Shown: in pieces, positions 24,198 through 31,296 of the stretch
Numbering within the stretch: position 1 is the first letter of the stretch
Layout: each line of letters begins with the position of its first letter
DNA from: UKL13-2 sp044229235
GTDB taxonomy: Bacteria > Pseudomonadota > Gammaproteobacteria > Burkholderiales > Usitatibacteraceae
Reading direction: 5' to 3'
NCBI GenBank assembly: GCA_044229235.1
Contig: JBGATH010000020.1
Location: 13,167-77,166 of the forward strand
DNA: 64,000 nucleotides
Position numbers and translations under genes: made by a program
The notes under the pieces: generated by a model
What the model was told of the DNA's origin: nothing
What the model saw: only the letters and a program-made list of their open reading frames with translations
The model's database searches: none

Positions 24198-25190
24198 TCA
24201 GCGCAACATGAATTGCGGGGTTGGGTTCGTGGCGCTCGGGTTGTTGCTGCCGTGCACCTCCGTATGGCAATTCAGGCAGGAACGGCCCTGTGTGACGTTG
24301 GTCGTGCCCTTGCCGAGTCCGTTGGCCGTTGTCGGCTTGAGACCCGTCACCTGGGAGCCGACAATCTGCGGGATGAAGCCGCCGTGCGGGGTATGGCAGG
24401 CGTGGCACAGGTACGGTGCGCGCATTTTCAGCATGCTTTCAACGACGGTGCCGTGCGGGTTGTGGCAGTTGCCGCAGTCTTCGCTGACCGGCTCGTGGTT
24501 ATGCACGAACGGACCGCGCTTTTCGGCGTGGCACTGGAAGCAGGTATCGACCACGGTGTCGCGCTTGACGAGCTTTGGTCCGACCGAACCGTGGGTGTTG
24601 TGGCAATCCGAACAGGCCACTTTGCCTTCGAGCACCGGGTGGTGTGATGGCCGGCTGACCTGGGCGCGCTGCTCCTTATGGCAGGAGAAGCACACTTCAA
24701 ATTCAGTTGCCTTGCTCAGGACCTTGTCCTTGGCAACGTGCAGGGTGTGGCAATTGGTACAGGCGACGTCGCGGCTCTGGTGGGCACTGCCTTCCCAGTG
24801 CGAGCGCTTGGTGTCCTTCTTGTGGCAGGAGACACAGGAAGCGCTTTGCGCATCGGCCGAGCTGCCGCCTTTCGCGGCGAATACCACGTCCGGTTTTGGG
24901 CGCACCTTGGCGCCGGGCGCGCCGCCCTTCAAGTGCGCTGCGCTGTCGCCGTGGCAATTGGTACAGGTGGGCGTCCGGCCATCGGCCGTGGTGCCGTGCT
25001 TGGTCTTGCCGATGTGCAGGACCTTGGGGCCATCGCCTTCATCGTGGCACGAGGTGCATTTGGCGTCGTCCTTCAGGACCAAGTCCTTGCCGGATAACGT
25101 TGTTCCCTTGTCGGCGGCCCACGCGGCGGATGCACCGCCCATGGCGCCGAGCAAACACAGCACTGCTAACGATTTGATGAGGTGCTTCAT
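24198..25190 (-). CDS. Decaheme c-type cytochrome, DmsE/MtrA family
   Basis: A 330-residue periplasmic cytochrome with a signal peptide (LAVLCLLGAMGGASAAWA) and ten CxxCH sites starting at residues 45, 76, 119, 144, 167, 193, 217, 239, 262 and 305. Number, spacing and size match MtrA/DmsE, the periplasmic side of MtrAB electron conduits. The ATG at 25190 follows a GGGAGA ribosome binding site; the longer frame lacks support. The porin partner is next downstream. It would exchange electrons with the molybdoenzyme or with inner-membrane quinol dehydrogenases that lie elsewhere. Confidence 0.95.
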   Translation of the reverse strand: MKHLIKSLAVLCLLGAMGGASAAWAADKGTTLSGKDLVLKDDAKCTSCHDEGDGPKVLHIGKTKHGTTADGRTPTCTNCHGDSAAHLKGGAPGAKVRPKPDVVFAAKGGSSADAQSASCVSCHKKDTKRSHWEGSAHQSRDVACTNCHTLHVAKDKVLSKATEFEVCFSCHKEQRAQVSRPSHHPVLEGKVACSDCHNTHGSVGPKLVKRDTVVDTCFQCHAEKRGPFVHNHEPVSEDCGNCHNPHGTVVESMLKMRAPYLCHACHTPHGGFIPQIVGSQVTGLKPTTANGLGKGTTNVTQGRSCLNCHTEVHGSNNPSATNPTPQFMLR

Positions 25191-25290
25191 ATAGTTCTCC
25201 CTCAAGAGGATTGGAACTTCGGGTAGTCGAGCTTGGTACGGCATGCCGCAGCCGGATTGCAGCCGTGGCGATAATCAGCACCTCGGCGAT

Positions 25291-25329
25291 GGACGCCAAA
25301 AAACCACGAAAGCGCAGGATGCCTGCGCT
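25291..25329 (-). terminator. Hairpin between the small exported protein and the decaheme gene
   Basis: AGCGCAGG (25311-25318) and CCTGCGCT (25322-25329) form a perfect 8-bp stem. Minus-strand reading then gives TTCGTGGTTTTTT within about 15 nt. It may partly terminate transcription from the small gene at 25415 or set the ratio of downstream expression. The remaining bases of 25191-25414 show no clear second FNR-type box. Confidence 0.55.
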
Positions 25330-25414
25330 GTTCGATTGTGTTTTTTGCTGCCATCAACATGTACCTCGGTGAAGAAAGGGGTGGCCGAAGCGACGGCCAT
25401 TGGGGTCAAGCGGG

Positions 25415-25618
25415 TTACTGGTTGCGGGTGCCCTGATGCACGTTAACTTCCATGCGTCCGTCCGCAGTCGGGCAACCCGGTGATTGCAGGGTCGCAGCGG
25501 TGGTGACGGCGCACTCGGCGGTACTGAGCGCGACCGTGGGCAGGATCAGCGCGGAAGCCACCAGCATCGTGCCGGCTGTCGCACCCAAGAGGGCCATTCT
25601 CACAATCTGCTTTTTCAT
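25415..25618 (-). CDS. Small exported protein of unknown function
   Basis: A 67-residue protein starting at the ATG at 25618 with GGAG 8 nt upstream. A signal peptide (MKKQIVRMALLGATAGTMLVASALILPTVA) leaves a mature peptide of about 35 residues with two cysteines (STAECAV and QSPGCPTAD) that could form a disulfide. It is the first gene behind the FNR-like promoter at 25658-25699 and is followed by the decaheme cytochrome. I recognise no family. Reality is supported by the signal peptide and ribosome binding site. Confidence 0.6.
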   Translation of the reverse strand: MKKQIVRMALLGATAGTMLVASALILPTVALSTAECAVTTAATLQSPGCPTADGRMEVNVHQGTRNQ

Positions 25619-25657
25619 TCTTGCGCTCCGCAATGGATTTGCCAATTTCTTGATCCT

Positions 25658-25699
25658 TATTAAGCTCCTGGGAAAGCCGGGGGTTTTGCGTTAAATCAA
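25658..25699 (-). promoter_or_regulatory. FNR/Dnr-like promoter ahead of the cytochrome genes
   Basis: The minus strand reads TTGATTTAACGCAA (25686-25699), which keeps 8 of 10 FNR-box positions. A start site 41.5 bp away would place the -10 at 25658-25663, reading TTAATA. It would drive the small exported protein and perhaps the decaheme-porin-arsDA genes. Confidence 0.5.
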
Positions 25700-25850
25700 T
25701 CCCAGTTGCACTTTGGGCCTATTTTTGTGGTTTTCGCACATGTGATAACCGTCAGACCCGCCTTCCGCGTTCCGCGACCGCACGCCTAGGTTCGCGTGCT
25801 ACCGGGCCGCCTGAGCATGCGCAACCGGCGAAACTTGTCCGCGTTTGTGT

Positions 25851-25864
25851 TTGACACACGTCAA
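25851..25864. promoter_or_regulatory. FNR/Dnr-type palindrome before the regulator gene
   Basis: TTGACACACGTCAA is a perfect TTGAC-N4-GTCAA dyad. It lies 35 bp before the GTG at 25899 and overlaps an upstream ATG of the same frame (25845), arguing that translation begins at 25899. Its place suggests autoregulation. Confidence 0.7.
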
Positions 25865-25898
25865 AACTTTCCCCGCGCGACCCTGCAAGATTCAAAGC

Positions 25899-26609
25899 GT
25901 GAACGCATACGCACAAAAGAACAGAACCGCCGAACCGACCATCCTGGGTCTGCTGGCCGGATGCGAGTCGCTGCGCAAGGTGGCAGCCGAGACGCGTACG
26001 CGACTGGCGCGTGCATCGACCATGATTGCCTTGCCGCGTGGCAGCGTTATCTCCGAGGCAAAGGGGCCCGCGTCCGGCGTCTATGTGATCGGCGAGGGCA
26101 AGGTCAAGCTCACCATGACCACCAGCCAGGGCAGCGACCACATGATGCAATTGCTCGGGCCCGGCGACTGCGTGGGACTTGCCGAAACAGTCTGTGAGCG
26201 ACCACATTTGCTGGCGGCGACCGCCGTGAGCGCGATTCAGCTGGTACACATCCCCGCACGACCGTTCCTTGAAGAGCTGCAGCGCGATCCCGGCCTCGCC
26301 CGCACCATGCTCAAGCATCTCAGCAACCAGTTGTGCGAGCGTACGGGCGAACTTGAAAATGTCTTCACCCGCAAGGCCAGCACGCGGGTGGCGCGCTTCC
26401 TGCTGGATCTGCAGGACGGCCAGGCCGGCACGGATCGCACGCACATCAGCTTGCCGATGAGAAAAGGCCTGATCGCATCGCAATTGAACATGACGCAGGA
26501 ACACTTCTCACGCACGCTGCACGAATTGAGCGCCGCCGGTGTCATTCGCGTTGCCGGCAGCGTCATCGATGTGCTCGCCGAAGCGCGCTTGCGCGAACTG
26601 GCCAGCTGA
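25899..26609 (+). CDS. CRP/FNR-family transcriptional regulator (Dnr-like)
   Basis: A 236-residue regulator from the GTG at 25899. Residues 40-125 form the cyclic-nucleotide-like sensory barrel (SGVYVIGEGKVKL), followed by the dimer helix and a helix-turn-helix whose recognition helix reads E201-H-F-S204-R205, the E-x-x-S-R combination that reads TTGAT-N4-ATCAA. The four-cysteine N-terminal pattern of FNR/Anr is missing (Cys at 22, 91, 99 and 146 only), so it is not an ordinary oxygen-sensing Fe-S FNR; a haem or other signal is possible. It is divergent from the cytochrome side of the metalloid island and is its likely regulator. The start is uncertain: an ATG at 25845 is in frame. Confidence 0.85.
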   Translation: MNAYAQKNRTAEPTILGLLAGCESLRKVAAETRTRLARASTMIALPRGSVISEAKGPASGVYVIGEGKVKLTMTTSQGSDHMMQLLGPGDCVGLAETVCERPHLLAATAVSAIQLVHIPARPFLEELQRDPGLARTMLKHLSNQLCERTGELENVFTRKASTRVARFLLDLQDGQAGTDRTHISLPMRKGLIASQLNMTQEHFSRTLHELSAAGVIRVAGSVIDVLAEARLRELAS

Positions 26610-26636
26610 ATCCTGCGCCCTGCCGGGCGCATCAAC

Positions 26637-27377
26637 TCATTTCTTTGCCGGGGCTGCTGCCGGTACCGGCTCGGGCGCTGGCGGGGCGGGTGTCACGCCG
26701 GTAGCCGCCGGTATTGCAGCCGGCCCCGCGCATGTCACCGCCTTGAGACTGCTGCCTTCGTAGTCGCGCTGCATCAGCGTGAGACGCGCAACGAGGTTGA
26801 CATCGGGCTCGCGGACGTTGAAAAGCACTTCCTTCAACTGCGGATTGCGCGGCGTGATCTGCGCGTCTTTCACCAGCGTGGCGGCCTTGGCCTGCAAATC
26901 GGCCAACGCCTTGCGCGCCGCCTCGTCACTGGAATAAAGGCCCAGCGAAATACTGGTTTCGCCCAGCAGCGAGACGTCCTTCACCCCGGCTTTCTTCAGG
27001 CCGGCCAGCATGGCATCAGCGGCGCGCCGGTCTTTTTGTGGCGGCAATGACACCGCGAAACGCGTGTAGTCCTCCAGATTGCGCGTGGTGAGACGCTCGC
27101 CCAGGTTCATGGCCGCGAAAGTGAGTTGGGCGCGACTGCCGTCGGCCGGCCTGACGCCGAAATCAATGCAGGCGGCGCCGTTCAGGCTGCTGGCCAGCTT
27201 GCGTGCGGCGAGTGCCTCCTGCTGCGCCTTGGCCGGGTCGGCAACGCCGACGATCTTGAGCGCATCTCGATTCAGTTCCGGCGGCATCGCCGGCTGGGCC
27301 TGCGTGTGCGCAAGGTAAAGGTAGGCACCAAGCGCCACGTTGGCAATCAGCAGCAGGAAGAAGACGAAGCGGGCCAT
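26637..27377 (-). CDS. SPOR-like membrane protein of the birA-coaX operon
   Basis: A 246-residue protein with an N-terminal membrane anchor (FVFFLLLIANVALGAYLYLA), a central domain with YTRFAVSLPPQKDRRAADAMLAGLKKAGV that has the layout of a SPOR peptidoglycan-binding domain, and a Pro/Ala-rich C-terminal tail. A SPOR protein after coaX is common in Betaproteobacteria. It begins 5 bp after the coaX stop. Confidence 0.7.
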   Translation of the reverse strand: MARFVFFLLLIANVALGAYLYLAHTQAQPAMPPELNRDALKIVGVADPAKAQQEALAARKLASSLNGAACIDFGVRPADGSRAQLTFAAMNLGERLTTRNLEDYTRFAVSLPPQKDRRAADAMLAGLKKAGVKDVSLLGETSISLGLYSSDEAARKALADLQAKAATLVKDAQITPRNPQLKEVLFNVREPDVNLVARLTLMQRDYEGSSLKAVTCAGPAAIPAATGVTPAPPAPEPVPAAAPAKK

Positions 27378-27382
27378 GCGAT

Positions 27383-28126
27383 TCAGCCTGCCCGCGAGAT
27401 GGCCAGCAAGCCATCTAGCACCATGTGGTCGTTGACGGCCACGGGGAACGGCAGGTGGTGCGCCAGTTGCAGCATGGCGCCGCCGCTACCGACGCAATGC
27501 GGCGCGTCGCCGTTGTGGGCGGTGAAGTGCGTATACATGCGCTGGATCGCGCCGCAGGTGGCTTCAACTGCGCCGGTGGCGATGGCATCGGCCGTGCCGC
27601 GCGGAAAGGTGTAGTACTCGCCATGACTGTCCGGCAACTGTGCCGTACCGCGATTGAGCGACTGGCGCATGAGTTCGAGGCCCGGGACGATCAAGCCGCC
27701 GAGGAATTCCCCGTCCGCACCCAAGGCATCCACCGTCAGCGCGGTGCCGGCGACGATCACCAGCTGCGCGCGAGGCGCATCGTGCGCGGCGGCGTGCGCG
27801 GCGATCAGCGCCGCCCAGCGATCCGTGCCCAGCGCGAGCGGTTCTGCATACGTGTTGCGAACGCCACACTGGGCGGCGGCAGAGGTGATCACCTCGATGG
27901 CTCTGGACAGGCCATACAGCCGGTCGTGCAGCAAGGCGCCGACCTTGGCACCGGCAACATTGGAAATCAGCACGCGCTCCACCTCGAGCGGCTGCGGCAG
28001 GTGTTCAAAGGCAATTTCGGACCCTGCGGCAAAGGTTGCAAAGCTGCCGCGCAGGAACCAATCCCGGCCGTCGTGCAGGCCCCACTTGACGCGGGTATTG
28101 CCGGCATCGATTGCGAGCAATTTCAT
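27383..28126 (-). CDS. coaX: Type III pantothenate kinase CoaX
   Basis: A 247-residue ASKHA-fold kinase for the first step of coenzyme A synthesis: pantothenate + ATP to 4'-phosphopantothenate. Motifs are LLAIDAGNTRVKWG (phosphate-1), LGTDRWAALIAAH, and VIVAGTALTVDALG with the conserved Asp. It lacks the P-loop of type I enzymes and resists feedback by CoA. It overlaps birA by 4 nt, as in many Betaproteobacteria. Confidence 0.94.
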   Translation of the reverse strand: MKLLAIDAGNTRVKWGLHDGRDWFLRGSFATFAAGSEIAFEHLPQPLEVERVLISNVAGAKVGALLHDRLYGLSRAIEVITSAAAQCGVRNTYAEPLALGTDRWAALIAAHAAAHDAPRAQLVIVAGTALTVDALGADGEFLGGLIVPGLELMRQSLNRGTAQLPDSHGEYYTFPRGTADAIATGAVEATCGAIQRMYTHFTAHNGDAPHCVGSGGAMLQLAHHLPFPVAVNDHMVLDGLLAISRAG

Positions 28127-29124
28127 TGTTTCGCTCCAGTTGCGCGTCGCACACTCAATTCCCCGAATGATAGCGCCAGGTCGCGTCCGTTGCGGCTCAC
28201 CGACAACGATCCGTCGTCACCCACGCCGCGCACAATGGCGTCGAAGCCGCTGCCGTCGGCATTGAGCACCCGCACCGGGCAGCCCTGCAGCGCATGCGCG
28301 GCCAGCCACTCGGCGCGCAGCGGCGCAAAGCCGGACTTCTGAAAAACATCGAGGATCGAAACCAGCTCGCGCAGCACTGCCGCTGCCAGCAGGTTTCTCG
28401 ACACGGGCGCGCTGCAAACCGACTGCACATCGGCCACCGGCTGCTCGATGCTTGCCGCCATCGCCGCCGCCACGGCCGGGGGGAAACGCACGTTCAGCCC
28501 GATGCCGATTACCGCGCTGGTCGGCCCCAGCATGTCGCCCTGGGATTCAATCAGGATGCCGCCCAGCTTATGGTCGTCGACGACGATGTCGTTGGGCCAC
28601 TTCAGGCGTACCCCGGTCGCCCCGCATGACGTCAGCGCGCGCAACACCGCCAGCCCCACCGCCAGCGAGAGCCCGCCCAGCTGGGCGGCGCCCTTGTCGA
28701 AGCGCCATAGCAGCGACAGCGTCAGCGACGCGCCGAACGCCGATCGCCAGCTGCGGCCACGCCGGCCACGACCCGCCGTCTGCTGCTCGGCGACCAGGCA
28801 AGCGCCGGACGGCGCGCCGTCAAGCGCACGCGCCATGAGCACGGAATTGGTGGACCCAACGCTGGGCATCACCTCGACATCGACACGCCGCGCCGCCGCG
28901 CCCAGCGCCGGACGGATACGCTCCACATCAAGCATTTCCAGCGGCTCGGCGAGCCGGTAGCCGCGACGGGTGAGGCTGAATATTTCCACGCCGGCCTCAG
29001 CGGCCTCGCGCAAGGCCTCGGAAACGGCGCTGCGTGAAACGCCGAACTTCGCCGCGAGGCGCGTGCCGGAAGTGAAACGTTCGTGTGAGAGTTCCGGCAG
29101 CAGTTGTAAGGTCAGCGGCCTCAT
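28123..29124 (-). CDS. birA: Biotin-acetyl-CoA-carboxylase ligase/repressor BirA
   Basis: A 333-residue bifunctional protein. The N-terminal winged helix (TRLAAKFGVSRSAVSEALREA) allows repression of biotin genes. The catalytic domain contains QQTAGRGRRGRSW, the biotinyl-AMP loop, and LKWPNDIVVDDHKLGG, and the small C-terminal domain follows. It makes biotinyl-AMP and loads it onto the carboxyl carrier protein. It starts 3 bp after the HAD gene stop and overlaps coaX. Confidence 0.95.
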   Translation of the reverse strand: MRPLTLQLLPELSHERFTSGTRLAAKFGVSRSAVSEALREAAEAGVEIFSLTRRGYRLAEPLEMLDVERIRPALGAAARRVDVEVMPSVGSTNSVLMARALDGAPSGACLVAEQQTAGRGRRGRSWRSAFGASLTLSLLWRFDKGAAQLGGLSLAVGLAVLRALTSCGATGVRLKWPNDIVVDDHKLGGILIESQGDMLGPTSAVIGIGLNVRFPPAVAAAMAASIEQPVADVQSVCSAPVSRNLLAAAVLRELVSILDVFQKSGFAPLRAEWLAAHALQGCPVRVLNADGSGFDAIVRGVGDDGSLSVSRNGRDLALSFGELSVRRATGAKQ

Positions 29125-29127
29125 GCC

Positions 29128-30036
29128 CTACTGGTTTTCCGACTTGCAGGCGGCCACTTCCGCGGCATAGGCTATTCCGGCGATCACCGAATCGAGCAGC
29201 AGCTGCACGCGACGCGTCAGCTTGCTGTTGTCGCGGTAGTCGGCCGGCGCGATGAAATCGACGCGGCCGGCATCGAGCAGTCGCACGCATGTCGCCTTGC
29301 TCTTTTCAACCTTGGGATTGAATACCGCCAGCGAATGCCCGCCACTCTTGGTGGTCAGCGCCATCGAGGGCACGTCGGTCATGCCATCGCCGATGTAAAT
29401 GAGGTTGGAAAACGGAATGGGCCGCTCCCCCTCGGGCATATGGTCGTTGATCGATTCGGCCAGCGACTCCTTGCCCTTGTTGATGCGAAACAGATACTGC
29501 GTCTTGGAGGTATCGGTGATGAGCAATTTCGGAAAGTTGGCGATGCCGTACTGGTTGAAGTGGTACTCGGAGGCATAGATCTGCTTGAAGTACTTGCGGA
29601 TCGACACGCCTTCGAGGATTTCCTTCTGGCCCGCCGAGATGATGTAGTGCTGCACGTTCACCGCGCCACCGCCGCGCTTCTTCACGTAGGCGTTGATGCG
29701 CGGGAACCAGTCCTCGACGCCGGGAAAATACTGGATGCGATGCGCCATCGCTGCGAAGTCCTCGCGGGTGATTTTGACGGCGTCATTCTTGTAAAGCATT
29801 TCCATCATCAGCCGCATGTAGACCAGCATCGAATCGGAGCCGGTCTCCTGCGCTTCCTTGTGCACCTTTGCCCAGAACGCCTCGGGCTCGATGCCGATCT
29901 TTGGCAGCACCGTGTATTCCTGCATGGGCTGCGGCGACAGCGTGCCGTCAAAGTCGTACACCATGGCGATGGTGTTCTGGCCGAACGGTCTGGAATCCCG
30001 GGGGGCCTTTGCGGCGGACGTCGATTTGCGGGGCAT
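29128..30036 (-). CDS. HAD-superfamily phosphatase
   Basis: A 302-residue haloacid-dehalogenase-fold hydrolase. The nucleophile motif MVYDFDGTLSP is near residue 25, motif II is around YIISAGQKE, and motif IV is LIYIGDGMTDVPSM. The C1-type helical cap between residues 40 and 110 suggests a small-molecule phosphatase related to phosphoserine phosphatase, but it is larger and its substrate is unknown. It is first in the minus-strand operon with birA, coaX and the SPOR-like gene. Confidence 0.82.
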   Translation of the reverse strand: MPRKSTSAAKAPRDSRPFGQNTIAMVYDFDGTLSPQPMQEYTVLPKIGIEPEAFWAKVHKEAQETGSDSMLVYMRLMMEMLYKNDAVKITREDFAAMAHRIQYFPGVEDWFPRINAYVKKRGGGAVNVQHYIISAGQKEILEGVSIRKYFKQIYASEYHFNQYGIANFPKLLITDTSKTQYLFRINKGKESLAESINDHMPEGERPIPFSNLIYIGDGMTDVPSMALTTKSGGHSLAVFNPKVEKSKATCVRLLDAGRVDFIAPADYRDNSKLTRRVQLLLDSVIAGIAYAAEVAACKSENQ

Positions 30037-30060
30037 GGTGAAATTCTATCCGCTATCAGA

Positions 30061-30087
30061 AACGAAAACGCCCGGCATTGCCGGGCG
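30061..30087 (-). terminator. Intrinsic terminator after the Bug receptor gene
   Basis: CGCCCGGC (30069-30076) and GCCGGGCG (30080-30087) form a perfect stem with a 3-nt loop. On the minus strand it is followed by TTTTCGTTT. It separates the receptor gene from the HAD-birA operon. Confidence 0.85.
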
Positions 30088-30128
30088 CGTTGTTGGCACA
30101 GGACAGCGCGGCTTCGCGCTGACCGCGG

Positions 30129-31097
30129 TCAGTCGGCGTACACGCCGGCCTTCTTGATGATCGGGCCCCATTTGGAAATTTCGGCAGCAAGCTGCTTGCG
30201 CAACGCCTCCGGCGTCTGGCGGGCGACCGGTTCCGGCGCGGTGCCGAGTTCGGCAAACTTGCCGATCACGCCGGCATCCTTCAGTGCCGCCTGCAGCGCA
30301 ACGTTCAGCTTGTCGACAACGGGCTTGGCGGTGCCCTTCGGTGCCCATACGCCATGCCAGACACCGACGTTAAAGCCCTTGAGGCCGGACTCATCCATGG
30401 TCGGCAGATTGGACAGCGATGCCACCCGGGTCAGCGAGGTCACGGCGTAGGCCTTTACCTTGCCGCCCTTGATTTGTGACGTCGTATTGGTGGTCTGGTC
30501 GCACATGAAGTCAACTTGCCCGCCGAGCAGGTCAGTCATGGCTGGTGCCGTGCCCTTGTACGGAACCGTCAGCAGGTCCGTCTCGATGGCGCTCATGAAC
30601 AGCATGCCGCAAAGATGCGAGGCCGAGCCGATACCGGAGTTCGCATAGGACACCTTAGCCTTGTTTGCTTTCACGTAAGCGACCAGTTCCTTGAAATCTT
30701 TGGGGGGAAAGTCGGCTTTGGCAATCATCGTCATGGGTACTTCGGTGACGAGGCCGACCGGTTCGAGGTCCTTGTTGACGTCATATTTCAGGGTGCGATA
30801 CAGCGAGGGCGCGGTGGAAATGCCGATATGCATCAGCAGCACCGTGTAGCCATCATTGGGGGCGCTGACCACCTTGCCCACGCCGATGGTGCCGCCCGCG
30901 CCGCCCACGTTTTCGATGATGACCTGCTGGCCCAGCGACTTGGACATGACCGAGGCGACCGTGCGTGCCACGGTATCGGTCGGCCCGCCCGCGGCAAACG
31001 GGACAATCATGGTGATCGGTTTGCTCGGATACGTTTCAGCACCCGCCACGCCCGCGATCATCAGGGCGGCAGCGACTGCGAGGGTCTTGAAATTCAT
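30129..31097 (-). CDS. Tripartite tricarboxylate transporter receptor (Bug/TctC family)
   Basis: A 322-residue periplasmic solute-binding protein with signal peptide MNFKTLAVAAALMIAGVAGA, then the Bug core YPSKPITMIVPFAAGGPTDTVAR, PNDGYTVLLMHIG and LLGGQVDFMCD. These receptors bind carboxylates and present them to TctAB-type transporters; no transporter genes are adjacent, as is usual for Bug paralogues. The ATG at 31097 has a perfect GGAGGA ribosome binding site. Bug expansion is characteristic of Betaproteobacteria. Confidence 0.93.
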   Translation of the reverse strand: MNFKTLAVAAALMIAGVAGAETYPSKPITMIVPFAAGGPTDTVARTVASVMSKSLGQQVIIENVGGAGGTIGVGKVVSAPNDGYTVLLMHIGISTAPSLYRTLKYDVNKDLEPVGLVTEVPMTMIAKADFPPKDFKELVAYVKANKAKVSYANSGIGSASHLCGMLFMSAIETDLLTVPYKGTAPAMTDLLGGQVDFMCDQTTNTTSQIKGGKVKAYAVTSLTRVASLSNLPTMDESGLKGFNVGVWHGVWAPKGTAKPVVDKLNVALQAALKDAGVIGKFAELGTAPEPVARQTPEALRKQLAAEISKWGPIIKKAGVYAD

Positions 31098-31224
31098 GCT
31101 TCCTCCAGGTTTGTTTTTTATGCGCAAAAGTGTTCTGCGCCAGTGCATTGATTGTAGCGGTTCAGAAAAATTCAATTTGCCCGCGTTTGTGCGCCTGAAG
31201 AGCTAATGGCTTTGACTTTAAGCG

Positions 31225-31296
31225 AACGAATGAGCGTTGGCGCGCCTTTCCGGGCAAAAATGGCTTGAAAGCGGCGCCAATGCTGGACTTTTACTG
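31225..31296. repeat. Palindromic intergenic repeat, copy C
   Basis: AGCGTTGGCGC (31233-31243) pairs with GCGCCAATGCT (31274-31284) with one mismatch, around a CCGGGCAAAAATGG centre shared with copies A and B. Its right end overlaps the acyltransferase stop codon at 31291, as copy B does with arsA. Confidence 0.75.
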
